A stretch of 64,000 nucleotides of DNA from Burkholderiales bacterium PBB6 (lineage in GTDB: Bacteria > Pseudomonadota > Gammaproteobacteria > Burkholderiales > Burkholderiaceae_C): the NCBI GenBank assembly GCA_002255925.1, contig NKIH01000001.1:1240001-1304000 (forward strand), written 5' to 3'. Every line of letters begins with the position of its first letter. Positions within the stretch are counted from its first letter, which is position 1. Positions 36,489 through 47,600 of this stretch are shown here, piece by piece. The notes beneath the pieces were generated by a model. That model ran no database searches and was not told where the DNA came from. It worked only from the letters and a program-made list of their open reading frames with translations. The translations under genes and the position numbers were made by a program.

Positions 36489-37421
36489 ATGACCATCGAT
36501 GTGTCCATCATCATCGTGAACTGGAACGTGCGCGAGCTGCTGCGGGGCTGCCTGCAATCGCTGCGCGACGCCAGCGGCATGCCTGCGGAACGCATGCAGG
36601 TCATCGTCGTCGACAACGCTTCGGCTGACGGCAGTGCCGCGATGGTCGCGGCCGAGTTCCCGGAAGTCACCTTGCTGGCCAATGCCGACAACCTGGGTTT
36701 TGGCCGCGCCAACAACCAGGCCTTGCCACTGTGCACCGGCCGCCATGTGCTGCTGCTCAACCCCGACACGCTGGTGCTGGACGGCGCCGTGGCCCGCATG
36801 CGCACGTTGATGGATGCGCAGCCCGGCGTGAGCGTGATGGGCTGCCGCCTGCTGAACGGCGACGGCACCTTGCAGCGCTGGACTGGTGGCGCCTACCCGC
36901 GCCTGGCCAACCTGGTGAACCACTACTTCTTTCTTGACCGCCTGCTGCCCGCCCGCTGGCGGCCGATGCCGCTCTACCTCGACCGCGACGTGGCCGACGA
37001 CATGGCTGTCGACTGGGTGAGTGGCGCCTGCATGATGCTGCGGGCCAGCGCCCTGCAGGGCAAGCTCTTCAACCCCGACTACTTCATGTACGGCGAGGAC
37101 ATGGAGCTGTGCCACCGCCTGAAGATGGCCGGCGGTGCGGTGATCTACACACCACGCGCCACCATCGTGCACTTCCAGGGCGAGAGCATGAAGCAGCAGC
37201 AGGGCGAGGTGCTGCTCTCGTCGCTGAAGGGGCCACGACAGTTTTACCGCCAGATGCGCGGCGGACGCGGCCTGGCGCTCTACGACCTGGTCACCTGGGC
37301 CGGCTTCGGCCTGCGCTGGTGCCTGTTCGGCATCGGCGGCTGGCTCAAGCCCGGCCTGCGCACCAAGGCCGATTCGAGCCGCGACCTGATGCGTCGCGCC
37401 TGGCGCATCCTCACCACCTGA
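36489..37421 (+). CDS. family 2 glycosyltransferase (rhamnosyltransferase-like)
   Basis: 310 residues from ATG 36489, with GGGAG 8 bases upstream as ribosome site. GT-A fold: SIIIVNWNVRELLRGCLQSL, VIVVDNASADGSAAMV, LNPDTLVLDGAV (metal-binding DxD-like region), WVSGACMMLRASAL and DYFMYGEDMELCHRLKMAG with the catalytic-base ED. The pattern is that of WbbL/RfbN-like rhamnosyltransferases. A hydrophobic C-terminal segment (LYDLVTWAGFGLRWCLFGIGG, in part) may attach it to the membrane. Confidence 0.88.
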   Translation: MTIDVSIIIVNWNVRELLRGCLQSLRDASGMPAERMQVIVVDNASADGSAAMVAAEFPEVTLLANADNLGFGRANNQALPLCTGRHVLLLNPDTLVLDGAVARMRTLMDAQPGVSVMGCRLLNGDGTLQRWTGGAYPRLANLVNHYFFLDRLLPARWRPMPLYLDRDVADDMAVDWVSGACMMLRASALQGKLFNPDYFMYGEDMELCHRLKMAGGAVIYTPRATIVHFQGESMKQQQGEVLLSSLKGPRQFYRQMRGGRGLALYDLVTWAGFGLRWCLFGIGGWLKPGLRTKADSSRDLMRRAWRILTT

Positions 37422-37442
37422 CCGCGGCCGGAGCCTCATCCC

Positions 37443-38129
37443 ATGACCACCTCCCATCCTGAAGCCTCACAGCCCGCTGCGCCCCCGGCGGCCAAGACCG
37501 CTGCGTCATCGCTGGACCGCCATTACGACGAGCGCCGCTGGCGCGATACCCGCGCGTTGATCCGCACGGACCTCGACCGTCTCTGCCGCCACCTCCAGCG
37601 GCCGGATTCCTTCAGTCACCGCCTCTACTTCTCGCTGCTGCCTGGCTTCCAGGCGCTGCTCTGGCACCGTATTTCGCGCTGGTGCCTGTTGAACAACTGG
37701 CGCTGGGCGGCCCGGCTGATCTCCTTGTTCGCGATGTACCTGACGCGGGCTGAATTGCCGCCCAACTCGCAGATTGGCCACTCGGCCTTGATTGCGCACG
37801 CCACGGGCGTCTACATCTTCGGCAAGGTGGGCGCCCGCATGATCATCCAGGGCAGCGGCGGCTTTGGTGGTGGCTTCGGGCCTGAGGACATCGGCGGCGG
37901 CCCCGGTTATTCCGTGTCGGGTGACGACGTGAACCTGGCGTTCGGTGCGCGCGTGCTGGGCCCGGTGCGCGTGGGCAATGGCGTGAAGGTGGGGCCGGGC
38001 GCGCTGGTGACCTTCGATGTGCCGGACGGTGCGCTGGTGATGTGGGCCCGACCGCGCGTGATTCTGGATGGCGCCGGGCCGGTGACGCCATCGGCACGGC
38101 CGGAAGAGCCGCCCACGGGCGCGGCATGA
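37443..38129 (+). CDS. left-handed beta-helix acyltransferase (serine acetyltransferase-like)
   Basis: 228 residues. A helical N-terminal half (YFSLLPGFQALLWHRISRW) resembles the serine O-acetyltransferase entry domain. The hexapeptide-repeat half has IGHSALIAHATGVYIFGKVG, where the His of AHATG aligns with the SAT catalytic His, and later VLGPVRVGNGVKVGPGALV. A glycine-rich insertion (GGFGGGFGPEDIGGGPGY) interrupts the helix. In EPS loci such proteins usually acetylate sugars rather than serine. Whether the acyl donor is acetyl-CoA or the locus's own carrier protein is open. Its stop overlaps the next ATG. Confidence 0.8.
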   Translation: MTTSHPEASQPAAPPAAKTAASSLDRHYDERRWRDTRALIRTDLDRLCRHLQRPDSFSHRLYFSLLPGFQALLWHRISRWCLLNNWRWAARLISLFAMYLTRAELPPNSQIGHSALIAHATGVYIFGKVGARMIIQGSGGFGGGFGPEDIGGGPGYSVSGDDVNLAFGARVLGPVRVGNGVKVGPGALVTFDVPDGALVMWARPRVILDGAGPVTPSARPEEPPTGAA

Positions 38130-39265
38130 ACGCACCCGCTCGTTTTCGCCTCGGGGTCGATGCCCACACGGTCGACGGCCTGTTCCAGGGCAGTCGCTCC
38201 CACCTGCTGGGCTTGTACCGGGAGGTGATTCCGCGCCTGCCCGAGGTGGACTTCGTGTTTTTGCTCGCCAACCCCGAGGCCTTGCGCAACGAAGCCGAGG
38301 CCTTCCGCGCGCCCAATGTGCAGTGCGAGGCCATGCCGCACCGCAACGGCTTGTGGCGCCTGGGTTGGCAGTTGGCGGCAGCCCAGCGCAGCCACCGGCT
38401 CGATTTGCTGCATGTGCAGTACCGGGGCCCGGTGTGGCCAGCCGGGCCGCTGGCCTGCACGATCCACGACACGCTTTACGAAACCCATCCGCAGTTCTTC
38501 ACGCCGGGCTTCGTGCGCATGGCCCGCTGGACGGCGCGCCGCACCGTGCGGCAATCACGCCTGATGTTCACGGTCAGCCAGTTCTCGCGCGGCGAAATTG
38601 CCCGGCACTACGACTGGCCCGCCGAGCGCGTGGCCGTGACCGGCAATGGCGTGAACCTGCAGCGCTTTCACCCGGCACCGGGTGGCGAAGCTGAGCTGGC
38701 GGCCCTGGGCCTGGCGCCCGGTGGCTACCTGCTCACCGTGGGCCGCATCGAGCCGCGCAAGAACCACCTCGGCCTGCTGCGCGCCTATGCCTTGCTGCCG
38801 GCGGCCGAGCGTTTGTCGCTGGTGATCGTCGGCCAGCGCGACGCCGCTGTCTTCGAGCAAGTGCAAGCCGAGGTGCAGCGCCTGGGCCTGGACGGACAGG
38901 TGCGCTTTCTCGACCGGGTGGGCGATCAGGCCTTGCCGGCGTTGTTGCGCCATGCCCGCGCCGTGGTGTACCCGAGCTTTGCCGAGGGCTTCGGCATGCC
39001 AGTGGCCGAGGCGATGGCCAGCGGCGTGCCGGTGGTCACCAGCACGGGCACTGCACTTGCCGAAGTGGCGGGTGACGTGGCGCTGGTGGCCGACCCGAGC
39101 CGCCCGGCCGACATCGCCGCCCAGGTCTTGCGGCTGCTGCGTGAGCCCGATCTGGCGCGTGAATTGGCGGCCCGCGGGCCGGCCCAGGCCGCCCAGTTCA
39201 GCTGGCAGGCTTCGGCCGATGTGTTCGTGAATGCGCTGAAGGCCTACATTCAACGCCCATGTTGA
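38126..39265 (+). CDS. family 4 glycosyltransferase
   Basis: 379 residues from ATG 38126, overlapping the acyltransferase stop (ATGA). GT-B features: LGVDAHTVDGLFQGSRSHLL, FTVSQFSRGEIARHY, TVGRIEPRKNHLGLLRAYALL and YPSFAEGFGMPVAEAMASGVP with EX7E. It matches the mannosyltransferase-like GT4 group common in EPS clusters. The acceptor and sugar are unknown. Confidence 0.9.
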   Translation: MNAPARFRLGVDAHTVDGLFQGSRSHLLGLYREVIPRLPEVDFVFLLANPEALRNEAEAFRAPNVQCEAMPHRNGLWRLGWQLAAAQRSHRLDLLHVQYRGPVWPAGPLACTIHDTLYETHPQFFTPGFVRMARWTARRTVRQSRLMFTVSQFSRGEIARHYDWPAERVAVTGNGVNLQRFHPAPGGEAELAALGLAPGGYLLTVGRIEPRKNHLGLLRAYALLPAAERLSLVIVGQRDAAVFEQVQAEVQRLGLDGQVRFLDRVGDQALPALLRHARAVVYPSFAEGFGMPVAEAMASGVPVVTSTGTALAEVAGDVALVADPSRPADIAAQVLRLLREPDLARELAARGPAQAAQFSWQASADVFVNALKAYIQRPC

Positions 39266-39732
39266 AAGAACTGGATCCAACCACCGTGGGCGTGACGATC
39301 GGCCTGTCGCTGACCGTGGCGTTGGTGGTGCTGGCCGTGCGGCTGTGGGCGCTGAATCGCCTGCGCGGTGACCGGCAGGCCGAGGCCCGCCAGAAGCAGG
39401 AGCGACTGCGGGCCTTGCTGGGCGCATGCCGCGCGCTGGCGGGCTCGTTCACGCCGGCTGCCGCTGCGGACAGCCGCCAGATGGAAGAAGCCCTGGCCGA
39501 GGTGCTGCTGTTTGGTGATCTGCCCCAGGTGGCGTTGGCTGCAGAGGCGGCACGGGAGCTGGCCGCTGGCCAAATGCCTGATGTACAGCCGCTGGTGGCC
39601 TTGCTGCGCGCCGATGTGCGGGGCCTGCTGGGCCTGGCGCCGTGGCCGGACGACCTGGTGCTGCCGCCGGCCGGGCCGGGCAGGGTGGGCCGCCAAGGCA
39701 ATGGCCGCAGCCGGGGGCTGGACGAGGGCTGA
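39259..39732 (+). CDS. small membrane-anchored protein of unknown function
   Basis: 157 residues overlapping the glycosyltransferase end by 7 bases. One membrane helix near residues 9-27 (VGVTIGLSLTVALVVLAV) is followed by a basic stretch and a helical cytosolic region (MEEALAEVLLFGDLPQVALAAEAARELAAG). No known family recognised. As the last gene of the EPS transcript it may be a local regulator or simply a passenger. Its stop codon lies in a weak 6-base hairpin (39728-39744) shared with the convergent gene. Confidence 0.65.
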   Translation: MLKELDPTTVGVTIGLSLTVALVVLAVRLWALNRLRGDRQAEARQKQERLRALLGACRALAGSFTPAAAADSRQMEEALAEVLLFGDLPQVALAAEAARELAAGQMPDVQPLVALLRADVRGLLGLAPWPDDLVLPPAGPGRVGRQGNGRSRGLDEG

Positions 39733-39739
39733 GTGCGCC

Positions 39740-40390
39740 TCAGCGCGTGCGCCCCGCCAGCAGCACGATCAGCGCGCCCGCGCCACCTTGCGGCCCGGCC
39801 GCCTGGGCAAACGCCATCACCTCTTGCCGCTGCGCCAGCCAGCGCTGCACCTTGGCTTTCAGCACGGGCTCTTTGCCGGGTGAGCCGTGGCCCTTGCCGT
39901 GCACCACACGCAGGCAGCGTTGGCCCTGCTGGTGGGTCAGGCGAATGAATTCAGAGAGCGCCTCACGCGCTTCATCGCGCCGCAGGCCGTGCAGGTCCAG
40001 CTGTTGCTGGATCGACCAATGGCCCTTGCGCAGCTTGGCCACCACATCCAGGCTCACCTCCGGCCGGCGAAAACTCAAGCCGTCGTCGGTCAGCAGCAGC
40101 GATTCCACATCGACCTCGTCCGACAACGCCTCGTGCAGCGCCGCCAATTCATCGGCGATGCGCTGGCGCGGCTCTGGCGTGGGTTGCGGGCGCTGTATGT
40201 TGGCGATGGGCGCCACCTTGACCGGCCGCACTGCGCCCACGGTCAGGCTGAACAGCTGCTGCTCACGCGCCAGCCGGGCTGCTTCGGCCGCCGCCAGCGC
40301 ACGGCGCTCGGCTTCCAGCGCCTGCTGACGGCGAATGTCGTCGCGCAGGGCGCCCAGGTCGGCAAGGCTGTGGAGGGGAGGCTTTTTCAC
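39740..40390 (-). CDS. Smr-domain endonuclease-like protein
   Basis: 216 residues. The C-terminal Smr domain has the two hallmark motifs DLHGLRRDEA (near residue 132) and VVHGKGHGS (near residue 163). The N-terminal part is a charged helix (DDIRRQQALEAERRALAAAEAARL) and linker. Smr proteins outside MutS2 (YdaL/SmrA/SmrB type) are nucleases; SmrB cleaves mRNA between collided ribosomes, but this protein's substrate is not known. It follows radC by 34 bases on the minus strand. Confidence 0.9.
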   Translation of the reverse strand: MKKPPLHSLADLGALRDDIRRQQALEAERRALAAAEAARLAREQQLFSLTVGAVRPVKVAPIANIQRPQPTPEPRQRIADELAALHEALSDEVDVESLLLTDDGLSFRRPEVSLDVVAKLRKGHWSIQQQLDLHGLRRDEAREALSEFIRLTHQQGQRCLRVVHGKGHGSPGKEPVLKAKVQRWLAQRQEVMAFAQAAGPQGGAGALIVLLAGRTR

Positions 40391-40424
40391 GGGGCGGGCT
40401 CGGCAAGGCGCCGATTGTGCCGCT

Positions 40425-41099
40425 TCACATCAAGCCGCGCTCGGCCAGGCTCACCACGCAACCGGCGCCCACCACCAGGTGGTCAAGTACTCGCACATCG
40501 ACCATGGCCAATGCGCCTTTCAGGGCCTGCGTCAGGTGCTCGTCGGCCCGGGAGGGCTCGGCCAGGCCGGACGGGTGGTTGTGGGCCAGGATGACGGCGC
40601 CCGCGTTCAGCGCCATGGCCTGCCGCACTACTTCACGCGGATACACGCTGGTTTGCGTCAGGGTGCCGTGGAACAGCTCGCGCCATTCCAGCATGCGGTG
40701 CTGGCTGTCGAGGTAGATCACGCCGAACACCTCGCGCTCCTGTCCGCCCAGGCGCAGCGCCACGAATTCCTTCACCCGTGCGGGCGAATCAAACACCGGG
40801 CCACGCTCAAGCTGCTGGGCCAGCGCGCGCCGGGCCATCTCGATCACGGCGGCCAGCTCGGCCCGCTTGGCCGGCCCCAGGCCTTTGATCTGCCGGAAGT
40901 CATCGGCCTGCCGGTGCAGCAGCCCGGCATAACCGTGGAACTGGGTCAGCAGCTCGTCGGCCAGGGCCAGCACGCCTTTGCCCTTCATGCCGGTGCGCAG
41001 CAGCAGGGCCAGCAATTCGGCGTCCGCCAGGGCGGCGGGGCCGTGCGTCAACAGCTTTTCCCGGGGCCGCAGGGCCGCCGGAAGGTCTTTGAGGCTCAT
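40425..41099 (-). CDS. radC: RadC family JAB1/MPN protein
   Basis: 224 residues. N-terminal helix-hairpin-helix region ([29 protein letters not shown]) and a C-terminal JAMM metal-binding domain with [21 protein letters not shown]. Despite the old name the biochemical role remains unproven; JAMM domains are usually metalloproteases. Divergent from slpA across 99 bases. Confidence 0.93.
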   Translation of the reverse strand: MSLKDLPAALRPREKLLTHGPAALADAELLALLLRTGMKGKGVLALADELLTQFHGYAGLLHRQADDFRQIKGLGPAKRAELAAVIEMARRALAQQLERGPVFDSPARVKEFVALRLGGQEREVFGVIYLDSQHRMLEWRELFHGTLTQTSVYPREVVRQAMALNAGAVILAHNHPSGLAEPSRADEHLTQALKGALAMVDVRVLDHLVVGAGCVVSLAERGLM

Positions 41100-41160
41100 G
41101 TTTCTCCCTGAATTTCGAGTGGCGCACCGGCTGGTGCTCCGGCCTGCGTGGGCCGACCCG

Positions 41161-41166
41161 TAAAAT
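41161..41166 (+). promoter_or_regulatory. -10 element upstream of slpA
   Basis: TAAAAT is a good sigma-70 -10 match, 32 bases before the GTG start of the isomerase gene. No convincing -35 stands 16-18 bases upstream. Confidence 0.35.
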
Positions 41167-41198
41167 CAAGGTCAGAGTAGCAGCCTAGGCATCGTTCT

Positions 41199-41642
41199 GT
41201 GAACACCATTCAGACGGGGTCCTTCTTGACCCTGCACTACCGCCTTGCCGGTCCAGATGGGGCCGATGTGGTCACCACCTTCAACGACAAGCCCGCCACC
41301 TTGACCCTGGGTGCGGGCCAGCTCGCCCCTGCCATCGAGGCCCGTTTGCTCGGCCTGGAAGAGGGCGTGCGCACCAGCTTCGACCTCGCACCGGGCGAAG
41401 CGTTTGGTGACCGCAACCCGGACATGATCCAGCGCCTGAAGCGCAGCGTGCTCGACCAGATGGGCGACCGCGAGGCCGAATACAACGTCGGCGACGTGGT
41501 GGAGTTCCCCACGCCCGACGGCGCTGGCCGCTTCGCTGGTGTGGTGCGTGCCGTGGGCGATGGCTGGCTGGAGTTTGATTTCAACCACCCGTTGGCCGGC
41601 CAGCCGGTGACCTTCGAGGTTCAGGTGATCGGGGTGCTGTGA
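41199..41642 (+). CDS. slpA: FKBP-type peptidyl-prolyl isomerase, SlpA-like
   Basis: 147 residues from GTG 41199. SlyD/SlpA-type [37 protein letters not shown], the inserted IF domain ([17 protein letters not shown]) and [17 protein letters not shown] at the end, without the His-rich tail of SlyD. It accelerates proline isomerisation and has chaperone activity. The pair slpA-ispH is conserved in many proteobacteria; stop and start overlap (TGATG). Confidence 0.92.
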   Translation: MNTIQTGSFLTLHYRLAGPDGADVVTTFNDKPATLTLGAGQLAPAIEARLLGLEEGVRTSFDLAPGEAFGDRNPDMIQRLKRSVLDQMGDREAEYNVGDVVEFPTPDGAGRFAGVVRAVGDGWLEFDFNHPLAGQPVTFEVQVIGVL

Positions 41643-42625
41643 TGAGTGACATTCAAGCCCAGGGCGAAATTCTGCTGGCCGAGCCGCGCGGCTTTTGCGC
41701 CGGCGTTGACCGCGCCATCGAGATCGTCGAGCGCGCGCTGGTCAAGTTCGGCCGGCCCATCTACGTGCGCCACGAGATCGTGCACAACACGTACGTGGTC
41801 AACGACCTGAAGTCCAAGGGCGCGATCTTCATCGAAGAGCTCTCCGACGTGCCGCCGGGCGCCACGCTGATTTTCTCGGCGCATGGCGTGTCGAAGGCCG
41901 TGCAGGCCGAGGCGGCGGAGCGTGGCTTCAATGTCTTTGACGCCACCTGCCCGCTGGTCACCAAGGTGCACGTGGAAGTGGCCAAGCTCTCGAAAGAGGG
42001 CTATGAGTTCATCATGATCGGCCACAAGGGCCACCCGGAAGTGGAGGGCACGATGGGCCAGCTCCACGAGGGCATCTTCCTGGTGGAAGACGTGGCCGAT
42101 GTGGCCCACGCGCCGGTGACGCGCCCGGACCGGCTGGCGGTGGTCACCCAGACCACGCTCAGCGTGGACGACGCCGCGGAAATCCTGACGGCCGTGAAGG
42201 CCCGCTTCCCGCAGGTTCGTGAGCCGAAGAAGCAGGACATCTGCTACGCCACCCAGAACCGCCAGGACGCCATCAAGGTGCTGGCGCCGCAGGTGGACGT
42301 GGTGATCGTGGTGGGCAGCCCCACCAGCTCGAACAGCAACCGCCTGCGCGAACTGGCGGAGCGGCTGGGCACGCCGTCGTGGATGGTTGATTCGGCCGAA
42401 GATCTGCAGGCCGAATGGTTTGAAGGCCGCCCGCGCGTGGGCCTGACCGCTGGCGCCTCGGCCCCTGACGTGCTCGTGCAGCAAGTCATCGAGCGGCTGC
42501 GTGCGCTGGGCGCCGTGGGCATCCGCCGCATGCCGGGTGTGGAAGAGACCATCGAGTTTCCGCTGCCGATGGGCCTGGGTGACAAGTCGATGGCTGAATT
42601 CGCCGCCCGCCGATCCGGCAACTGA
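41642..42625 (+). CDS. ispH: 4-hydroxy-3-methylbut-2-enyl diphosphate reductase
   Basis: 327 residues from ATG 41642 (GTG 41639 is also in frame). The three iron-sulphur cysteines are Cys19 ([13 protein letters not shown]), Cys103 ([11 protein letters not shown]) and Cys201 ([10 protein letters not shown]); [13 protein letters not shown] is intact. IspH makes IPP and DMAPP in the last step of the MEP pathway; dxs of the same pathway and ispA are at 59-62 kb. A strong hairpin follows the gene. Confidence 0.96.
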   Translation: MSDIQAQGEILLAEPRGFCAGVDRAIEIVERALVKFGRPIYVRHEIVHNTYVVNDLKSKGAIFIEELSDVPPGATLIFSAHGVSKAVQAEAAERGFNVFDATCPLVTKVHVEVAKLSKEGYEFIMIGHKGHPEVEGTMGQLHEGIFLVEDVADVAHAPVTRPDRLAVVTQTTLSVDDAAEILTAVKARFPQVREPKKQDICYATQNRQDAIKVLAPQVDVVIVVGSPTSSNSNRLRELAERLGTPSWMVDSAEDLQAEWFEGRPRVGLTAGASAPDVLVQQVIERLRALGAVGIRRMPGVEETIEFPLPMGLGDKSMAEFAARRSGN

Positions 42626-42637
42626 GTGTCACGGCCC

Positions 42638-42664
42638 GCGGCAGGGCTGTGCAAGCCCTGCCGC
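42638..42664 (+). terminator. strong hairpin after ispH
   Basis: Perfect 11-base arms (42638-42648 and 42654-42664) around a 5-base loop, starting 13 bases after the ispH stop. No U-tract follows (TCTCTG), so it could be a Rho-dependent or weak intrinsic terminator or an mRNA-stabilising structure ahead of serS. Confidence 0.45.
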
Positions 42665-42705
42665 TCTCTGAATGGCCCCTGGTCGCCGCTGGTGCGCGGG
42701 GCTGA

Positions 42706-44031
<1,326 letters not shown>

Positions 44032-44036
44032 ACCCC

Positions 44037-44657
44037 ATGCAATACCCTCAGTTCGACCGCCAATCCCCGAACACCCCGCTGAGCAACGACGAGCTGCAAG
44101 CGCTCGACGAGCTGCTGCTCAGTCTGCCGGTGGACGGCGCCATGTCGCTGGACGGCATGGACGGCTACCTCACCGCCTTGCTGATCGGCCCGTCCAAGGT
44201 GCTCGACACCCTGCCGACCGCCGACTGGCTGCCCGCCATCTGGGGTGGTGACCCGGAAGGCGACGGCCCGGCGCCGTTCGCCAGCAACCAGAAGCGCAAG
44301 CGCACGGTGGTGATGGTGCTGCGCCACCTGCAGGCGCTGGCCTGCACGCTGCGCGATTCGCCGGACGACTGGCAGCCGGTGTTCAGCGTCGCCGAGCAAG
44401 GCGACGAAGAACTGGCTGACGCCTCCGACTGGTGCACCGGCTTCCTGCAGGCAACCGACCTCGACCCCGAGGCCTGGGCGCCGCTGTTCGACGACGCACA
44501 GATCGGCCCGGCGCTGGTGCCCATCGCCCTGCTGGGCGGTGAGGTGGATGCCGACGCGGGCGCCGACCTGTCTGACCCGACGGTGTGCAATGACCTCAGC
44601 CGCGCGGCTGCCGATGCCGTGTTGCAGCTGCTGGAACGCGGCCAAGCGCCGGCATGA
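44037..44657 (+). CDS. YecA/UPF0149 family protein
   Basis: 206 residues, 5 bases after serS. UPF0149 pattern: LDELLLSLPVDGAMSLDGMDGYLTALLIGP, WLPAIWGGDP and WCTGFLQATDL. The C-terminal SEC-C zinc motif of some YecA proteins is missing. Function unknown. It overlaps the helicase start by 4 bases (ATGA). Confidence 0.85.
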   Translation: MQYPQFDRQSPNTPLSNDELQALDELLLSLPVDGAMSLDGMDGYLTALLIGPSKVLDTLPTADWLPAIWGGDPEGDGPAPFASNQKRKRTVVMVLRHLQALACTLRDSPDDWQPVFSVAEQGDEELADASDWCTGFLQATDLDPEAWAPLFDDAQIGPALVPIALLGGEVDADAGADLSDPTVCNDLSRAAADAVLQLLERGQAPA

Positions 44658-47600
44658 CCGGCCTGCCGCTGGCCGCGCTGCGCCCTGATGAGCGCATGCT
44701 GCTGGCGGCGCTGGCGCTGGGCGGCACCTACCGCACCACGCGCTGGCTGCATGACCTGCTGCTGCACCCGGCGCTGCTGCCTGCGGGCCAGCAGCGCCCC
44801 AGCCATGAATTGCTGCGCGACGCTCTCGGCCGACTGAACGCGGCGGGTTGGCTGGAAGAGGCCGAGCGCCGTCCCGGCTACTGGCGCATCGCCCCGGCCG
44901 TGTTGCCCTCAGCCTTGCTGGACCTGCACGCGCGACACCCCTTGCGCGCCTTGCGACAGGCCCTGGCGCAGGCCGACGGCTACCGCGAAGGCAGCCCGAT
45001 GCCGCACCACGAAGCAGCGCTTGCGCGGCTGCGGCTGGACGCCTTGGGCGGCGCATCGCCCGAGCAGATCCAGCGGCTGGCCGCCTGCCTGCCGTGGCAA
45101 TCGGCCCCCGTTGACGAGCTGCTTGATCTGGCCATCGGCGACGTGCTGGACGAGGCCTTGTTCGAGCGCCTGCACCCGGCCTTGCAGACCGTGCAGCTGC
45201 AGCTTGGCCTGGCAGCGCTGTGTGCGGGCTGGCGCTTGCCGCCGGGCCTGCCCCTGCTGGCGCTGGTTGAACACCGCCTGCGCGCCGATGTGAGTGCCGC
45301 CTCCGCGCCGCTGCGTTGGCTGTGGGCCGAAGCGCTGCTGTTGATGGACCGTGTGGACGGCGTGGCCGCCACGCTGGAGCCGCTGCAAGCCCTGGCGCAG
45401 CAGGCCGATGCGCCTGACGACGCGGTGGCCTGGCCGTCGCGCATTCAAGCCTTTCTGGCCGCGGCCAGCGCCCGGCGCGCCGACTGGGACGCCGCCGATG
45501 CCGGCTTCGACGCCGCCTTGCCAGCGCTGCGCAAGGCCACCGGCTTGCGCCGCCGTCTGCTGCCCGACAACATCGCCCTGTGGCATGCCTTGAGCAGCCT
45601 GGCGCGCCCCGAGCCGGCGCGCTGGCAGCAGGCGCTGAAGTACTGCCTGGCTGAAGGCGGCAAGCGTGAGCCGGTGCTCGACAGCCCGTGGGGCTTTGTG
45701 GCGCTGGCCGTGCAGCAACGCTTGGGCGACAAGCCACGTGATCCGCAACCCTTTCTGCCGCCGGGCGGCTGGCGCCAGACGGTGTCGCCGCTCGACTTCT
45801 GGCGCTGGCTGATGCGGGCCTGGCTCAAGGAAGGCGTGTTGCCCGAGCCGATGGGTGCCCACGACGCTGACAACGCCCGCCGCCTGAAAGAAAGTCTGCA
45901 AGCTGCCGGCCTGGACGGCCTGGTGGCGCAGCTCGATGCCGCCATGCTGGTGATGGCCGGTGAGGGCGCACCGGCCGGCTTCTTCGTGCCTGCGCGTCAA
46001 GAGCGCTGGCAGGTGGCGCTGAGCGCGCTGCAGGCCGCCGTGGCGCAAGAAGCCCAGCCCGCCGCCACCGCGCAGAACCCGACCCGTCTGGTGTGGGTGC
46101 TGAGCCTGGACGACCGAGGCGGCGTCGACGAAATCGAAGCCACCGAACAAACCCAAGGCGCGCGCGGCTGGGGCAAGCCCAAGCCCGTGCCGCTGCAACG
46201 CCTGATGCGCACTGCCGAAGCGCTGACCGCGGCCGATGCCGCAGTTGCGCGCTGCATCCGGCAAGACACCCTGGGCCGACAGCCGCGGCTGGATCTGGCA
46301 GCAGCCATTGGCGCGCTGGTGGCACACCCGTGTCTGGTGATGGCTGATGCGCTGGAGCAATTCATCGACCTGCAAGAAGCCGGCCCTGAGCTGGAAGTGC
46401 ATGACGACGCCGGCCTGCTGCGCGTGCGCATGGTGCCCGCCATGCACGTGCCGGCCGAAGACGCCACGCCGCGCTGGGGCGCCAGCCCGGCGCAGCAGAA
46501 AGAGTTGGACGCGCTGCGTGCCATCACCGTGGTGCGTGAAGGCGCTGGCCGGGCCCGGCTGGTGCGCCTGAACGCGGCGCAGCGCAAGGTGGCCCAGCTG
46601 CTGGGCACCGAAGGCCTGACCGTGCCGCGTCATGGCGCCGAGCAACTGCAGCAGGTGCTGGCCGCGCTGGGCAGCCAGTTCCGCATTCAGGCGGACGAAG
46701 CCGGTGCCGCCGGTGGCCAGGGCCATGCCCGCGAGGTGGCTGCAGAGCATCGCTTGCGGGCCGAATTGGCGCCGGTGGGTGCCGGCCTGCAACTGCGGCT
46801 GGTGGCCGCACCCTACGGCGCTGAGCACGCCACCGACGGGCCACGCCTGGTGCCGGGCAACGGCCGCGCGCACCTGGTGATGACGCTGGGTGGTGAGCTG
46901 TTGTCGGTGCAGCGTGACCTGGCGCTGGAGCGGCGTCATGTGGACGACTTGCTGGCGCTGTGCCCGATGCTCGAATTGCGCGGCCCGGCAGCGCCCTGCG
47001 AATGGCTGGTGGACACGCCCGACGAGGCGCTGGCTTTGCTGGAGGTGCTGCACCAGCACCACGCCGTGGCCGCGCTCGATTGGCCGCAAGGCCGGCCCGT
47101 GCGGGTGGAGCGCGCTGCGCTGGGCGACCTCACGCTCAAGGTGCGCACCAAGCAAGACTGGCTGGGCCTGCAGGGCGAGTTGAAGGTGGATGAATCGCTG
47201 GTGCTCAGCCTGCAGCAACTGCTGGAATTTGCCGGCAAGGGCGGCAGCCGCTTCATGCCGCTGGGCGAAGGCCGGTTCGTCGCCCTGACCGAAGAGCTGC
47301 GCGAGCGGCTGGCGGAAATTTCCACGCTGGCCGCCACCCACGGCAAGGCCAACCAGACCCTGGACGAGTTGCGGCTGCCCGGCGTGGCCGCGCCGTGGCT
47401 GCAGCAGGTGGGTGAGGGCGCGCAGGTGGAGCATGACGCCGGCTTCGCCCTGCGGCTGGAGCGCCTGGACAGCGCGCGCCGCGTGGTGCCGGCCTTGCCG
47501 TCGACCTTGCAGGCTGAATTGCGGCCGTACCAGGAAGAAGGTTTCGAGTGGGCGATGCGCCTGGCCCATGCTGGCCTGGGCGCTTGCCTGGCCGACGACA

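Noticed and set aside
44909-47569. 886-codon open frame on the minus strand
   Set aside because: Antisense to the Snf2 gene N-terminal region, which continues in frame to a clear helicase motor. The minus-strand translation shows no domain.
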